Below, piece by piece: positions 34,233 through 42,307 of a DNA stretch of 64,000 bases (its first letter is position 1; each line of letters starts with the position of its first letter). The position numbers and the translations under genes were made by a program. This DNA comes from Kribbella pratensis (GTDB lineage Bacteria > Actinomycetota > Actinomycetes > Propionibacteriales > Kribbellaceae): assembly GCF_004366075.1 (NCBI RefSeq), contig NZ_SODU01000004.1:372001-436000 (forward strand). The letters run 5' to 3'. The notes beneath the pieces are model-generated. The model ran no database searches. It was not told where the DNA came from and saw only the letters and a program-made list of their open reading frames with translations.

Positions 34233-35645
34233 GTGAGTACGGTGGTGCGACGTCGCGTCGACGGGTGGTACCGGACCGCCGGCGGTCTGCGGCAGGCAAG
34301 TGTGCGGAGCCGCTCGACCGCGGCCGCGGTGATCGTGGTCGCCGTCGCGATGATGCTCGGCGCGGCCGCGCTGCTGCTGCTCCTGCAGCGCGCCCTGATC
34401 ACCGAGGTCTCCGACGCCGCGGAAGGTCGCGTCGGTGACGTAGCCCGGCAAGTCAGCGCGAAAGGTACGTCGGGACTCACGAACGACCTCGCCGAGACCA
34501 CACGCGCCGGCCAACTGATCCAGGTGCTCGACCCGTCCGGCCGGGTCGTCGCCGCCTCGTCGACCCGGGTCGACACCACGCCGCTCACCGATCTCCGCCC
34601 ACCTGCCGATGCGCTGCTCCGCTCGCAGGTCGGCGAGATGCCGCTCATCGACGACGACCATTCCTTCCTGATCGTCGCGCAGGGAGCGGCGTACGGCGGC
34701 CGCACGTACACCGTGGTGGTCGCGTCGTCCGTGGAGACCCAGCGGCAGACGGTCGCGACCGTGGCGAAGTACCTGGCGATCGGCTTCCCCGCGTTGCTGA
34801 TCGTTGTCGGGGTCGCCGGGTGGCTGATGGTCGGGCAGGCACTGCACCCGGTGGAAAGGATCCGCGGCCGGGTCCAGCGCATCGGAACCCGGGACCTGAC
34901 CGAGCGGGTCCCGGTGCCGCAGACCCGGGACGAGATCGCCCGCCTCGCGGTGACGATGAACGAGATGCTCGACCGGCTGGAGACCGGGCAGGCGACGCAG
35001 CGGGCGTTCGTGGCGGACGCCAGCCATGAGTTGCGGTCGCCGTTGGCCACGCTCACCGCGGCGCTGGAAGTCATCGAGGCGGACACCACCGGGCAGGCGT
35101 GGCACGAGCTGCGTCAGGTGATGGCGACCGAGACCGACCGGATGCGGCAGCTGGTCGAGGATCTCCTGCTGCTCGCGAAGGCCGACGACACCGGTATCCG
35201 GATGCGGCAGGTCGACGTGGATCTCGACGACCTGGTCGCCGCCGAGATCCAGCGGCTGCGGAGTTCGGCGCCTGAGCTGACCGTGACCGGCGACGTCCAT
35301 CCGGTCCGGATCGTCGGCGATCCGGCGCGGTTGAGCCAGGTACTGCGGAACCTCGTCGACAACGCCGCCCGCGCCGCCCACACCACGGTGCACCTGACCG
35401 CGGCCGAGCAGAACGGCTCCGCGATCATCACGGTGTCGGACGACGGCGACGGCATCCCCGAGCAGGACCGGCAGCGCGTCTTCGAACGCTTCGTCCGCCT
35501 CGACACCAGCCGCTCGCGCGCCAGCGGCGGCTCCGGACTAGGCCTGTCCATCGCCCGCGAGATCACCCACGCCCACAACGGCACCATCGCCCTGACCTCC
35601 TCGGCGAGCGGCGGCACAACGGCCACCGTCACCCTCCCGAACTGA
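34233..35645 (+). CDS. Two-component sensor histidine kinase
   Basis: 470 residues. Two membrane helices at about 28-52 and 180-204 enclose an extracellular sensor domain; then a HAMP domain, the box FVADASHELRSPLATL with the phospho-accepting His, and an ATPase domain with LRNLVDNAARAA, DDGDGIP and GGSGLGLSIA. Partner of the preceding regulator. GTG start. The extracellular part has no recognisable fold, so the signal is unknown. Confidence 0.92.
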   Translation: MSTVVRRRVDGWYRTAGGLRQASVRSRSTAAAVIVVAVAMMLGAAALLLLLQRALITEVSDAAEGRVGDVARQVSAKGTSGLTNDLAETTRAGQLIQVLDPSGRVVAASSTRVDTTPLTDLRPPADALLRSQVGEMPLIDDDHSFLIVAQGAAYGGRTYTVVVASSVETQRQTVATVAKYLAIGFPALLIVVGVAGWLMVGQALHPVERIRGRVQRIGTRDLTERVPVPQTRDEIARLAVTMNEMLDRLETGQATQRAFVADASHELRSPLATLTAALEVIEADTTGQAWHELRQVMATETDRMRQLVEDLLLLAKADDTGIRMRQVDVDLDDLVAAEIQRLRSSAPELTVTGDVHPVRIVGDPARLSQVLRNLVDNAARAAHTTVHLTAAEQNGSAIITVSDDGDGIPEQDRQRVFERFVRLDTSRSRASGGSGLGLSIAREITHAHNGTIALTSSASGGTTATVTLPN

Positions 35646-35699
35646 CCACAGACCGGAAACCCCGGCGACCCGGCGCAGCCGTGGGTCAGGATGGAATGC

Positions 35700-36344
35700 A
35701 TGGACGTGTCGATTGTGCTCGGGTTCCTGGTAGCGGTCTTCCTGGTCAGCGTCGTACCAGGACCGGACATGCTGTTCATCGTCGCGAACGCGGCGGTGGG
35801 CGGACGACGTGCCGGGGTCGTCGCGGCGGCCGGGATGTCGACAGGCCTGGCAGTGCACAGCGTTGCGGCAGCACTCGGGCTGGGCGCCTTGATCCAGGCG
35901 GCTCCGCAGGTCCTGAACGGCGTACGGATCGCGGGAGCGGCGTTCCTGCTCTATCTGGCCTATCTGACCTGGCGCGCGAGCCGGCAGGAGGTCGGGGCGC
36001 CTGAGGACGCGCCGGAGCTCCCCCGGCGGACGCTGCGGCGGACGTACCTGATGGCCACCCTCACCAATCTGGCGAACCCGAAGGTCATCCTGTTCTACCT
36101 GGCGTTCGTTCCGCAGTTCATCACGACCGGGAGCGGCAGCTGGCCGGCGACGGTGCAGTTCCTGGTGCTCGGGGCGGTGTTCATCCTGGTCGGCTTCCCC
36201 GTCGACGCGAGCGCTGCGCTGCTGGCCGGGACGCTCACCGAGAGGTTCTTCCGCACCGGGAGCAGGATCCGGCAGCGGCTCGAGCGCGTCACGGCGGCGA
36301 TCTTCGCGGGACTCGCCGCTCGACTCGCCATCGACATCCACTAG
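35700..36344 (+). CDS. LysE/RhtB-family amino-acid exporter
   Basis: 214 residues with six predicted helices. VPGPDMLFIVANAAVGGRRAG near residues 18-38 is the LysE/RhtB signature, and LTNLANPKVILFYLAFVPQF the second landmark. Exports amino acids or homoserine-lactone-like compounds. ATG 35700 preferred to ATG 35691 because AGGA lies eight bases upstream of it. No regulator gene is attached. Confidence 0.88.
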   Translation: MDVSIVLGFLVAVFLVSVVPGPDMLFIVANAAVGGRRAGVVAAAGMSTGLAVHSVAAALGLGALIQAAPQVLNGVRIAGAAFLLYLAYLTWRASRQEVGAPEDAPELPRRTLRRTYLMATLTNLANPKVILFYLAFVPQFITTGSGSWPATVQFLVLGAVFILVGFPVDASAALLAGTLTERFFRTGSRIRQRLERVTAAIFAGLAARLAIDIH

Positions 36345-36405
36345 GTCCTGAGGGGTGGTGCGCGTCGCTCGGTGGGACCAAGCTGGGGTGGAGGAGGTGA
36401 GTGTG

Positions 36406-36606
36406 GTGAAAGCTGCAGCAGGGGACCAGGTCGTGGTGGAGAGTACCCACCTGTCGGCACACCGGCGCGAAGGGCAGATCGTGGAGGTGCACGATCCGAA
36501 CGGCGCACCGCCGTACCTCGTGCACTGGAATGACACCGACACCGAGTCACTGTTCTTCCCGGGCCCGGACGCCCACATCGTCCCCACCAGCAACCAGAAC
36601 TCGTAG
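36406..36606 (+). CDS. DUF1918 small protein
   Basis: 66 residues: VKAAAGDQVVVESTHLSAHR, then REGQIVEVHDPNGAPPYLVHW and a C-terminus with SLFFPGPDAHIV. This matches the short DUF1918 proteins frequent in actinobacteria, one small SH3-like beta barrel; function unknown. GTG 36406 is chosen for its eight-base distance to GAGGAGG (36391-36397), though GTG 36403 also fits. Confidence 0.82.
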   Translation: MKAAAGDQVVVESTHLSAHRREGQIVEVHDPNGAPPYLVHWNDTDTESLFFPGPDAHIVPTSNQNS

Positions 36607-36625
36607 AACATCAGGTCGTTCGGCG

Positions 36626-37516
36626 TCACGTTTTGCGGATCGTCGCGGCGGCGGCCTGGAGGTTGGCGAGTGTTGTACGCACCGCGCGCCGGGCCGTGCG
36701 CTCCGGCCGATGCAGCGCGTCGATGTGCCGTCGCGCATGCACGCCCCGCATCGGGAGGAGCACGATGCCGGGATGCGAGCGGGCCGTCCATCGCGGGATC
36801 AGCGCCAGCCCCGCGCCGGCGGCCACCAGCTCGGCGACCACGGTGAACTCGTTCACGCGGTGCACCAGTTCGAGCCGACGGTTGGCCGCCGCCCCGATCG
36901 CCTCGATCGTCGCCATCAACGGAAACCCGTCGTGCACCGTGATCCAGGGCTCGCCCGCCACATCCCGCGGCGACAGCGCAGGCTTCGACGCCAACCGATG
37001 ATCAACAGGTACGGCGACATCCAACGGCTCGTGCAGCAACGGCGTGACCGCAACGGTCCGCGGCCAGGCGGCGGCATGATCCAGCCGATGCGCCAGAACC
37101 ACGTCGTACTCCCGGGTCAACGGCGGGAACTCGTCCTGCGGCACGTCTTCGTCGTGCAAGCTGACCCGCGGCCCGTCCTCCGCCTGCAACAACGACGGAA
37201 AGAACGCCGCGGCCGCACTGTGGAACGCGGCGACCGACACGACCGCGTCCGGCTGCTCGGCGAACTCGTCCACTACCTGACGGGCCCTTGCCAGCGCCGA
37301 CTCCACGTCCGCGGCCGCCCCGGCCAACGCGCGTCCGGCTGCGGTGAGCACAACCCTCCGACCGTCGCGTTCGGTCAGCGGCACCGGGATCGATCGCTGC
37401 AGCAACCGCAACTGCTGTGAGATCGCCGACGGCGTCACGAGCAGCGCCTCGGCGGCCGCGGTGACGCTGCCCAGCTCGCCGACCTCCCGGAGCACTCGCA
37501 GCTGCCGTTCGTCCAT
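36626..37516 (-). CDS. LysR-family transcriptional regulator
   Basis: 296 residues. Helix-turn-helix at about 4-60 (GSVTAAAEALLVTPSAISQQLRLLQ), effector domain after about 90. Lies divergent from an EamA transporter with an 81-base gap, the standard layout of a LysR activator and its target. The gap contains AT-rich TACTTTAGCTGTCC near the LysR start. Effector unknown. Confidence 0.9.
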   Translation of the reverse strand: MDERQLRVLREVGELGSVTAAAEALLVTPSAISQQLRLLQRSIPVPLTERDGRRVVLTAAGRALAGAAADVESALARARQVVDEFAEQPDAVVSVAAFHSAAAAFFPSLLQAEDGPRVSLHDEDVPQDEFPPLTREYDVVLAHRLDHAAAWPRTVAVTPLLHEPLDVAVPVDHRLASKPALSPRDVAGEPWITVHDGFPLMATIEAIGAAANRRLELVHRVNEFTVVAELVAAGAGLALIPRWTARSHPGIVLLPMRGVHARRHIDALHRPERTARRAVRTTLANLQAAAATIRKT

Positions 37517-37597
37517 CCAGATACTTTAGCTGTCCTACACCGTTGCTGAAGACATTGGTACTTGGCTTCAACGACGCGAGCCCTCACCGTTGAACCC

Positions 37598-38536
37598 GTG
37601 CCCGGATCCCGCCGTACCGATCTCGTCCTGCTTCTGGTCGCCGTCGTCTGGGGTTCGAGCTATCTCGCCGCCAAGACCGCGACCAGCAGCGCACCGGTGC
37701 TGACTGTTCTCTTCCTCCGCTACGCCATCTCCGCACTTGCCCTGGTCCCGTTGGTTCGCGGCATCACCCGCAAGGAGCTGAAAGCCGGGCTGGTCCTCGG
37801 CCTCACGCAGGCGTCGGTCCTGGTGCTGGAGACGTACGGCGTGACGCACACCACCGCCGCGAACGCCGGACTGATCATCAGCCTCACGCTGGTCCTCACA
37901 CCGCTGCTCGACGGTCGCGGCCTGCCGCCGCGGTTCTATCTCGCGGCCGGGAGCTGCATGGTTGCCGTCGGACTGTTGATGTCCGCCGACGGCCTCCACT
38001 CCCCCGGCACCGGTGACCTGCTCATGCTCGCTGCCGCAGTCGTCCGCGCGGGTCACGTCACACTCGTCGGTCGCCTGTCCGTCGGTGTGCGCCCGTTGCA
38101 GTTGACGACGGTCCAGACCCTCGTCGGTACGGCGTTGTTCGTGGCGCCCGCCGTACCGCACCTGCCGACGCACGCCGGTATCGGCACCTGGCTGCAGATG
38201 GTCTATCTCGCCTTGTTCTGCAGCGTTTTCGCCTTCCTTGCCCAGACCTGGGCGGTGCAGCGCACGTCCGCCAGCCGAGCCAGCCTGCTACTCGGCACCG
38301 AGCCGATCTGGGCCGTTGCCATCGGCATCAGCCTCGGCAGTGAGCGCCTCACCGTCCCGGCCGTCGTCGGCGCGGTCCTCATGCTGGCCGGCACCACCTG
38401 GGGCCAATCCATCGAACGCACTCATCGACTCAGGAACGGGTCCACTTCTGATCGGCGGAACCGTTGCAGGCAGCAACGACAACGGCCGAGCCGTTCCCCG
38501 TCCCGTTCGCTGTCAGACAGCCCGCCGTCGAGGTGA
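37598..38536 (+). CDS. EamA/DMT-family transporter with a read-through C-terminal tail
   Basis: About 312 residues. Ten helices in two EamA repeats (LLLVAVVWGSSYLAAKTAT, then VYLALFCSVFAFLAQTWAVQ). After the last helix (LMLAGTTWGQSIERT) the frame runs on for some 40 residues rich in Arg and Ser that are the antisense of the CBM13 domain of the convergent GH5 gene and have no place in the family; overlap is 107 bases. A lost stop codon is likely. GTG 37598 is preferred (CACCGT seven bases upstream, short N-terminus), but TTG 37562 is possible. Confidence 0.8.
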   Translation: MPGSRRTDLVLLLVAVVWGSSYLAAKTATSSAPVLTVLFLRYAISALALVPLVRGITRKELKAGLVLGLTQASVLVLETYGVTHTTAANAGLIISLTLVLTPLLDGRGLPPRFYLAAGSCMVAVGLLMSADGLHSPGTGDLLMLAAAVVRAGHVTLVGRLSVGVRPLQLTTVQTLVGTALFVAPAVPHLPTHAGIGTWLQMVYLALFCSVFAFLAQTWAVQRTSASRASLLLGTEPIWAVAIGISLGSERLTVPAVVGAVLMLAGTTWGQSIERTHRLRNGSTSDRRNRCRQQRQRPSRSPSRSLSDSPPSR

Positions 38537-39812
38537 CGGTCTGGTCCGCGTTGAGCTGCCAGACCTGATCGGCGGCGCCGGTGCAGGTCTCGATGGTCAC
38601 GGCCGAGGTCCCCGCGGTCATGCACTTGTCGGCGTAGACCGTCAGCTGGTTGTCAGCGGTGAGGTTCCACGACTGGTTCCCGCCGTTGTTGCAGTCCCAC
38701 AGGTCGAGCGCCGTACCTGGGCTGGTCGAGAAGCCCGGTACGTCGACGCAGCGGTTGCTGGCCACGCCACGCAGGGGCTCACCAGGCGGGGCGGGCGGTT
38801 CACTGTTCGTCGGCTCGTCCCGCAGGAGGCCCCAGCCCCACCACAGCTGGTCGCGTCCGCTGATGCTGTTGACCTGGAGATCGGCCGGCCCGACCTGCGT
38901 CGTCATCGAGTACGAGTCGCCGGTGCGCAGACCCGGCCAGTAGACGATGCCCATCTGGTTCTCACGGGCGACCTGGGTGAGCGCGGCCAGGTACGACGTG
39001 TAGACGTTCCCCTCGTGGTTGCCGTAGTTCAGGCCGATCGTCATCGGTGAGCCGGCCTCGTCGATGATCGTCCGCCAGCCGTACGAACCGATCCGCGGCC
39101 GCAGGTTCGCCAGCCAGGCGGCCTCGGTCGTGTCGGAGGCCCAGAACCCGTAGAAGTGCAGGGACAGCAACGTCCCGTTCAGCTCCGGCGCCGCACCGAC
39201 GCCGGTCACGTTGTCGTTGTAGCCCGTCCCGGAGATCACGATCCGTCCGCGCGGGACGTCGCTGTGCCGCGCGATCCACGACGAGGTCAGCGACACCCAC
39301 TCGTTCAGCGAGTACCCGAACGGCTCGTTCATCGGCTCGAAGTACACGTGCGGATTCCGCTGGTACGCCTTCACCACCGTGTCCCACATCGCCGCGTACG
39401 CCGCCGGATCGTCGACTCGCCCGTCCTTGGCGTTGTCGGCCTCCCAGTAGCTGAGGATGACCTTGAAACCACTGGCCGCCGCCGCGTCGATCGCCGCGCG
39501 GTAGGAGCGCCACCAGTCGGTGCCCACACTCGACGGGTTGATCGGGAGCCGGATCGTGTTCGCCCTCAGTTCCTTGCGGAACTCCCCCACGATCCCGAGC
39601 GCCTTGGTGTACGTCGTCGCGTAGTCGTCCGCCGTACTCAGTCCGGACGGGACGACCGCGTCGTCGGCGTAGTTGTCGCGCGGGTCTGCCCAGTTGACGC
39701 CGCGGAAGTCGTTCGTGCGCGGCGGACCCGCGGCCGCCCCGCCGGGCGCCGCGGCGGACAGCGCGAAGAAGCACAACAGGACGGCGAGGAGACTGCGGAC
39801 GGTTGATCTCAC
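38430..39812 (-). CDS. Secreted GH5-type glycosidase with CBM13 (ricin-type) domain
   Basis: 460 residues. Sec signal peptide 1 to about 28. A (beta/alpha)8 GH5-like domain with acid/base Glu163 in YFEPMNEPFG and nucleophile Glu252 in TIIDEAGSP. After a Pro-rich linker (SEPPAPPGEP), a ricin-B/CBM13 domain covers about 350-460, with CVDVPG, QSW, QVW and QKW repeats and paired cysteines. Degrades an extracellular beta-glucan, mannan or galactan; subfamily not decidable by eye. Its own promoter; no LacI palindrome nearby, so it does not look part of the xyloglucan regulon. Confidence 0.9.
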   Translation of the reverse strand: MRSTVRSLLAVLLCFFALSAAAPGGAAAGPPRTNDFRGVNWADPRDNYADDAVVPSGLSTADDYATTYTKALGIVGEFRKELRANTIRLPINPSSVGTDWWRSYRAAIDAAAASGFKVILSYWEADNAKDGRVDDPAAYAAMWDTVVKAYQRNPHVYFEPMNEPFGYSLNEWVSLTSSWIARHSDVPRGRIVISGTGYNDNVTGVGAAPELNGTLLSLHFYGFWASDTTEAAWLANLRPRIGSYGWRTIIDEAGSPMTIGLNYGNHEGNVYTSYLAALTQVARENQMGIVYWPGLRTGDSYSMTTQVGPADLQVNSISGRDQLWWGWGLLRDEPTNSEPPAPPGEPLRGVASNRCVDVPGFSTSPGTALDLWDCNNGGNQSWNLTADNQLTVYADKCMTAGTSAVTIETCTGAADQVWQLNADQTVTSTAGCLTANGTGNGSAVVVAACNGSADQKWTRS

Positions 39813-39843
39813 CCCGCGATGTTTACGTGAACAGAGCCGCAGG

Positions 39844-40947
39844 TCAAGAGCTCAGCACGAGTTCCAGCCGTAGCCACTTCGCGAGATCGCGGATCTCGCG
39901 GTGGACAGCGGCGGTGAGGGTCTTGGAGAACGGCTCGTCCTCGTGGATCGCGTTGACGCGGAAGACGCCGGCCTTCCGGTCCGACATCGCGTCGAGCTTC
40001 CCGACCAGGCGGTCGTTGTGCAGGATCGGCAACGCGAAGTACCCCCATTTGCGCTTCGCGACCGGTTTGTACATCTCCAGCTGGTAGTCGAAGTCGAAGA
40101 TCTCCAGCAACCGCTTCCGGTCGTACACCAAGCGGTCCAGGGGCGACAGGATCGCCGTACGCCCGGTGAACGGCCGGTCGAGCAGCTCCGGATCGATCCG
40201 CCACTCGCCGCGGACGCCGTCCACGACGACCCGCTCCCCCGCCTCGCCGGCGTCGAGCGGCTCGCCCGGGCACGCCGGTCCCTTCGCCCGCAGCAGGCCC
40301 ATCGAACGCAGCCGCTGCTCGTCCCGGATCCGGGCCGCCTTCGCGATCGGCACCGCCGGATCGTCCGGGTAGACCCGAGACGCCAGATCCCACAGGCGGT
40401 CCCGGCCGTCGCGGCCGGCGATCGCCACCTCGCCGCGCTGCATCATGAACTCGAGCATCTGCGACACGTTCCGGTTGTTGGTCCAGCCGCTCGACCTCCA
40501 CGGCCGCACACAGGTGTCCGGCAGCTCGCGCATCACCAGCGGACCGTCCTGCCGTAACCGCTCGAGGATGTCGACGCGGCAGCCCTCGTTCGCCCGCACC
40601 CAGTCCCGCCGGTACTCCTGCCAGTCGAGCGGCTCCCCGTCGCTCGGCCACGCCGCCATCTCGGCCCGGAACAGCGCCAGCGTCTCCGGCAGGCGCACGA
40701 ACCCGCGCAGCTCCAGCAGCTCGAGCGAGGCCAGCGCGTCGGCCAGCTCCGCCGGGTCGTACGACGAACCGAGCCGGCTCCAGGCCACCAGATCGGCGTT
40801 CGGCGCGACGTACGCCGTCTGGTCGAGCTGCAGCACGTTCAGACCGCGGACAACCTCGAACAGATCAGCCGGCCGCTCGTTGGTCAGCAGCTGCGCGCGC
40901 ACGGCCAGTCGCCGGGCATCTCGCTTCGAGAGCTGATGAATGGTCAC
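39844..40947 (-). CDS. YcaQ/AlkZ-family DNA glycosylase (winged-helix)
   Basis: 367 residues, the length of the HTH_42 family. N-terminal LSKRDARRLAVRAQLL and the catalytic-type motif Gln40-Leu-Asp42 in VLQLDQTAYV correspond to the QxD motif of YcaQ-like enzymes (AlkZ proper has QxQ). C-terminal part has FTGRTAILSPLDRLVYDRKRL and KRKWGYFALPILHNDRLVG, well conserved in the family. Members unhook interstrand crosslinks or remove bulky alkylated bases, sometimes protecting producers of DNA-alkylating natural products. No such biosynthetic cluster is visible here, so general repair is likely. Confidence 0.88.
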   Translation of the reverse strand: MTIHQLSKRDARRLAVRAQLLTNERPADLFEVVRGLNVLQLDQTAYVAPNADLVAWSRLGSSYDPAELADALASLELLELRGFVRLPETLALFRAEMAAWPSDGEPLDWQEYRRDWVRANEGCRVDILERLRQDGPLVMRELPDTCVRPWRSSGWTNNRNVSQMLEFMMQRGEVAIAGRDGRDRLWDLASRVYPDDPAVPIAKAARIRDEQRLRSMGLLRAKGPACPGEPLDAGEAGERVVVDGVRGEWRIDPELLDRPFTGRTAILSPLDRLVYDRKRLLEIFDFDYQLEMYKPVAKRKWGYFALPILHNDRLVGKLDAMSDRKAGVFRVNAIHEDEPFSKTLTAAVHREIRDLAKWLRLELVLSS

Positions 40948-41043
40948 GATCTGAGGCTAGGCCATGGCGCGGACAGTATCCTGGGATGAATCTGTGGTTG
41001 TACCCGAGTGGGTGGGGACCTGGTACTCGGAGTTCAGGGGGTC

Positions 41044-41898
41044 ATGGTGGCAGTACGTGGTCGGGCGCTCATGGCCTGTGCTGTGGTGCTGGCGTCCTTC
41101 GTCGTGGCCGGCTGCTCGGTCGTCAAAGGGTCTGGCCTGCCGCCCACACAGCCGCCGACGCCGACGATCGTCGCGCCGCGCACGCAGGCGTCTCACAAGC
41201 CGGCGACCGACTGCGCCCACTCGACCGTGCCGCTCCCGACGGCGTCGGAGATCGACGGCGTCCAACTAACACTCAGCACCGATCCCAGCGGCACGTCGTT
41301 GCTCGTGAAGAACACCGGCGGCCTGTTGGTCGTCGTGATCCCCGACGCGAACTTCAGCAGCCACCTGGTGGCCGCTCCGTTCGCCAACCCGCAGGACCAG
41401 GCGTCGCGGGCCGCGCTGATCGCCGTCAACAACAGCGGCGGGAAGCTGCCCGGCATCCCGCCGTACGTCCCCCGGACTCAAGTGATCAAGGTGCCGCCGC
41501 AATGGTCGGTCTGCGCGCTCACCGGCGACGTCAAGCAGACCGCGAGCGTCCGCTACCTCCAGGTCAAGGCGCCCAGCGCGCAGTACTTCATCACGAAGGC
41601 TCTGGCCGACCAACTGATCGTCCGGAACGGCACCAGCTCGAACGAGACCCGGCCGGCACTCATCCGCTGCGCGAAGACCACTCTGAGCGTGCTCAAGAAG
41701 TTCCCGAAGCTGTCGGACATCCAGGTGTACGTCGAGATCCTGAGCCCCCGCTACCCGTGCCGGGCCGGCTACCAGGCCCTGCTGCGGGACGACGTACACG
41801 CGACCGAGCAACTCGAGGCCGCTGTCATCGAACGGCTCGGCCGCGCTCCCCGCCTGCTCGCCAACAGCCAGCTCTCCACCCTCACCGCCCGCCCCTGA
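41044..41898 (+). CDS. Uncharacterised secreted lipoprotein
   Basis: 284 residues. Signal peptide with lipobox FVVAGC (Cys about residue 24), then a Pro/Thr-rich linker PPTQPPTPTIV and a globular part with four further cysteines that could form disulfides. I recognise no family. ATG 41044 has a G-rich ribosome site close by; GTG 41008 in the same frame would give a longer, less typical signal. TATCCT at 40977-40982 is a possible -10 box. A hairpin terminator follows the stop codon directly. Confidence 0.7.
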   Translation: MVAVRGRALMACAVVLASFVVAGCSVVKGSGLPPTQPPTPTIVAPRTQASHKPATDCAHSTVPLPTASEIDGVQLTLSTDPSGTSLLVKNTGGLLVVVIPDANFSSHLVAAPFANPQDQASRAALIAVNNSGGKLPGIPPYVPRTQVIKVPPQWSVCALTGDVKQTASVRYLQVKAPSAQYFITKALADQLIVRNGTSSNETRPALIRCAKTTLSVLKKFPKLSDIQVYVEILSPRYPCRAGYQALLRDDVHATEQLEAAVIERLGRAPRLLANSQLSTLTARP

Positions 41899-41926
41899 CC
41901 TGCCCTAGATCGCCCAGGGTCAGGTC
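41897..41926 (+). terminator. Hairpin terminator after the lipoprotein gene
   Basis: GACCTGCCCT (41897-41906) pairs with AGGG and CAGGTC (41916-41926) with one bulged T, a ten-pair stem around nine bases. It begins inside the stop codon. No U-tract, as common in actinobacteria. Confidence 0.5.
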
Positions 41927-42016
41927 CGGGTCCGCTCAGGGAGAACTCCACTGCCGCAGACCCGGTCGCGACGGCAGACTGAAGTCCTACCGTTCGACTC
42001 TCGGAGGACATCAGCC

Positions 42017-42271
42017 ATGATCGGCTTCATCATCGCCGGACTCATCATCGGAGCGCTGGCCCGGCTCTTCACGCCCGGCAGGCAGAAGCTCGGCCTGCTC
42101 GCCACGCTGCTGCTCGGACTGGCCGGCTCGGTCATCGGCGGGACCATCGCGAGTTTCCTCGGCACCGGCGGGATCTTCGAGCTGAACGTGCTCGGGTTCA
42201 TCGTCGCCGTGATCTCGTCGGTGATGCTCGTCGGCACCGCCGAGTCGCTGGCCGCCCGCAAGAAGAACTGA
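42017..42271 (+). CDS. GlsB/YeaQ/YmgE-family small membrane protein
   Basis: 84 residues with three hydrophobic helices: IGFIIAGLIIGALARLF, LLATLLLGLAGSVIGGTIASFL and NVLGFIVAVISSVMLV. The glycine spacing and the PGRQ after helix one are typical of this stress-associated family (transglycosylase-associated protein). GGAGGA lies about eight bases before ATG. Role in the membrane stress response is inferred from the family name only. Confidence 0.88.
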   Translation: MIGFIIAGLIIGALARLFTPGRQKLGLLATLLLGLAGSVIGGTIASFLGTGGIFELNVLGFIVAVISSVMLVGTAESLAARKKN

Positions 42272-42307
42272 CCAGCGATCCCCTGACTCGTCGCGAAGCG
42301 CCGGCCT

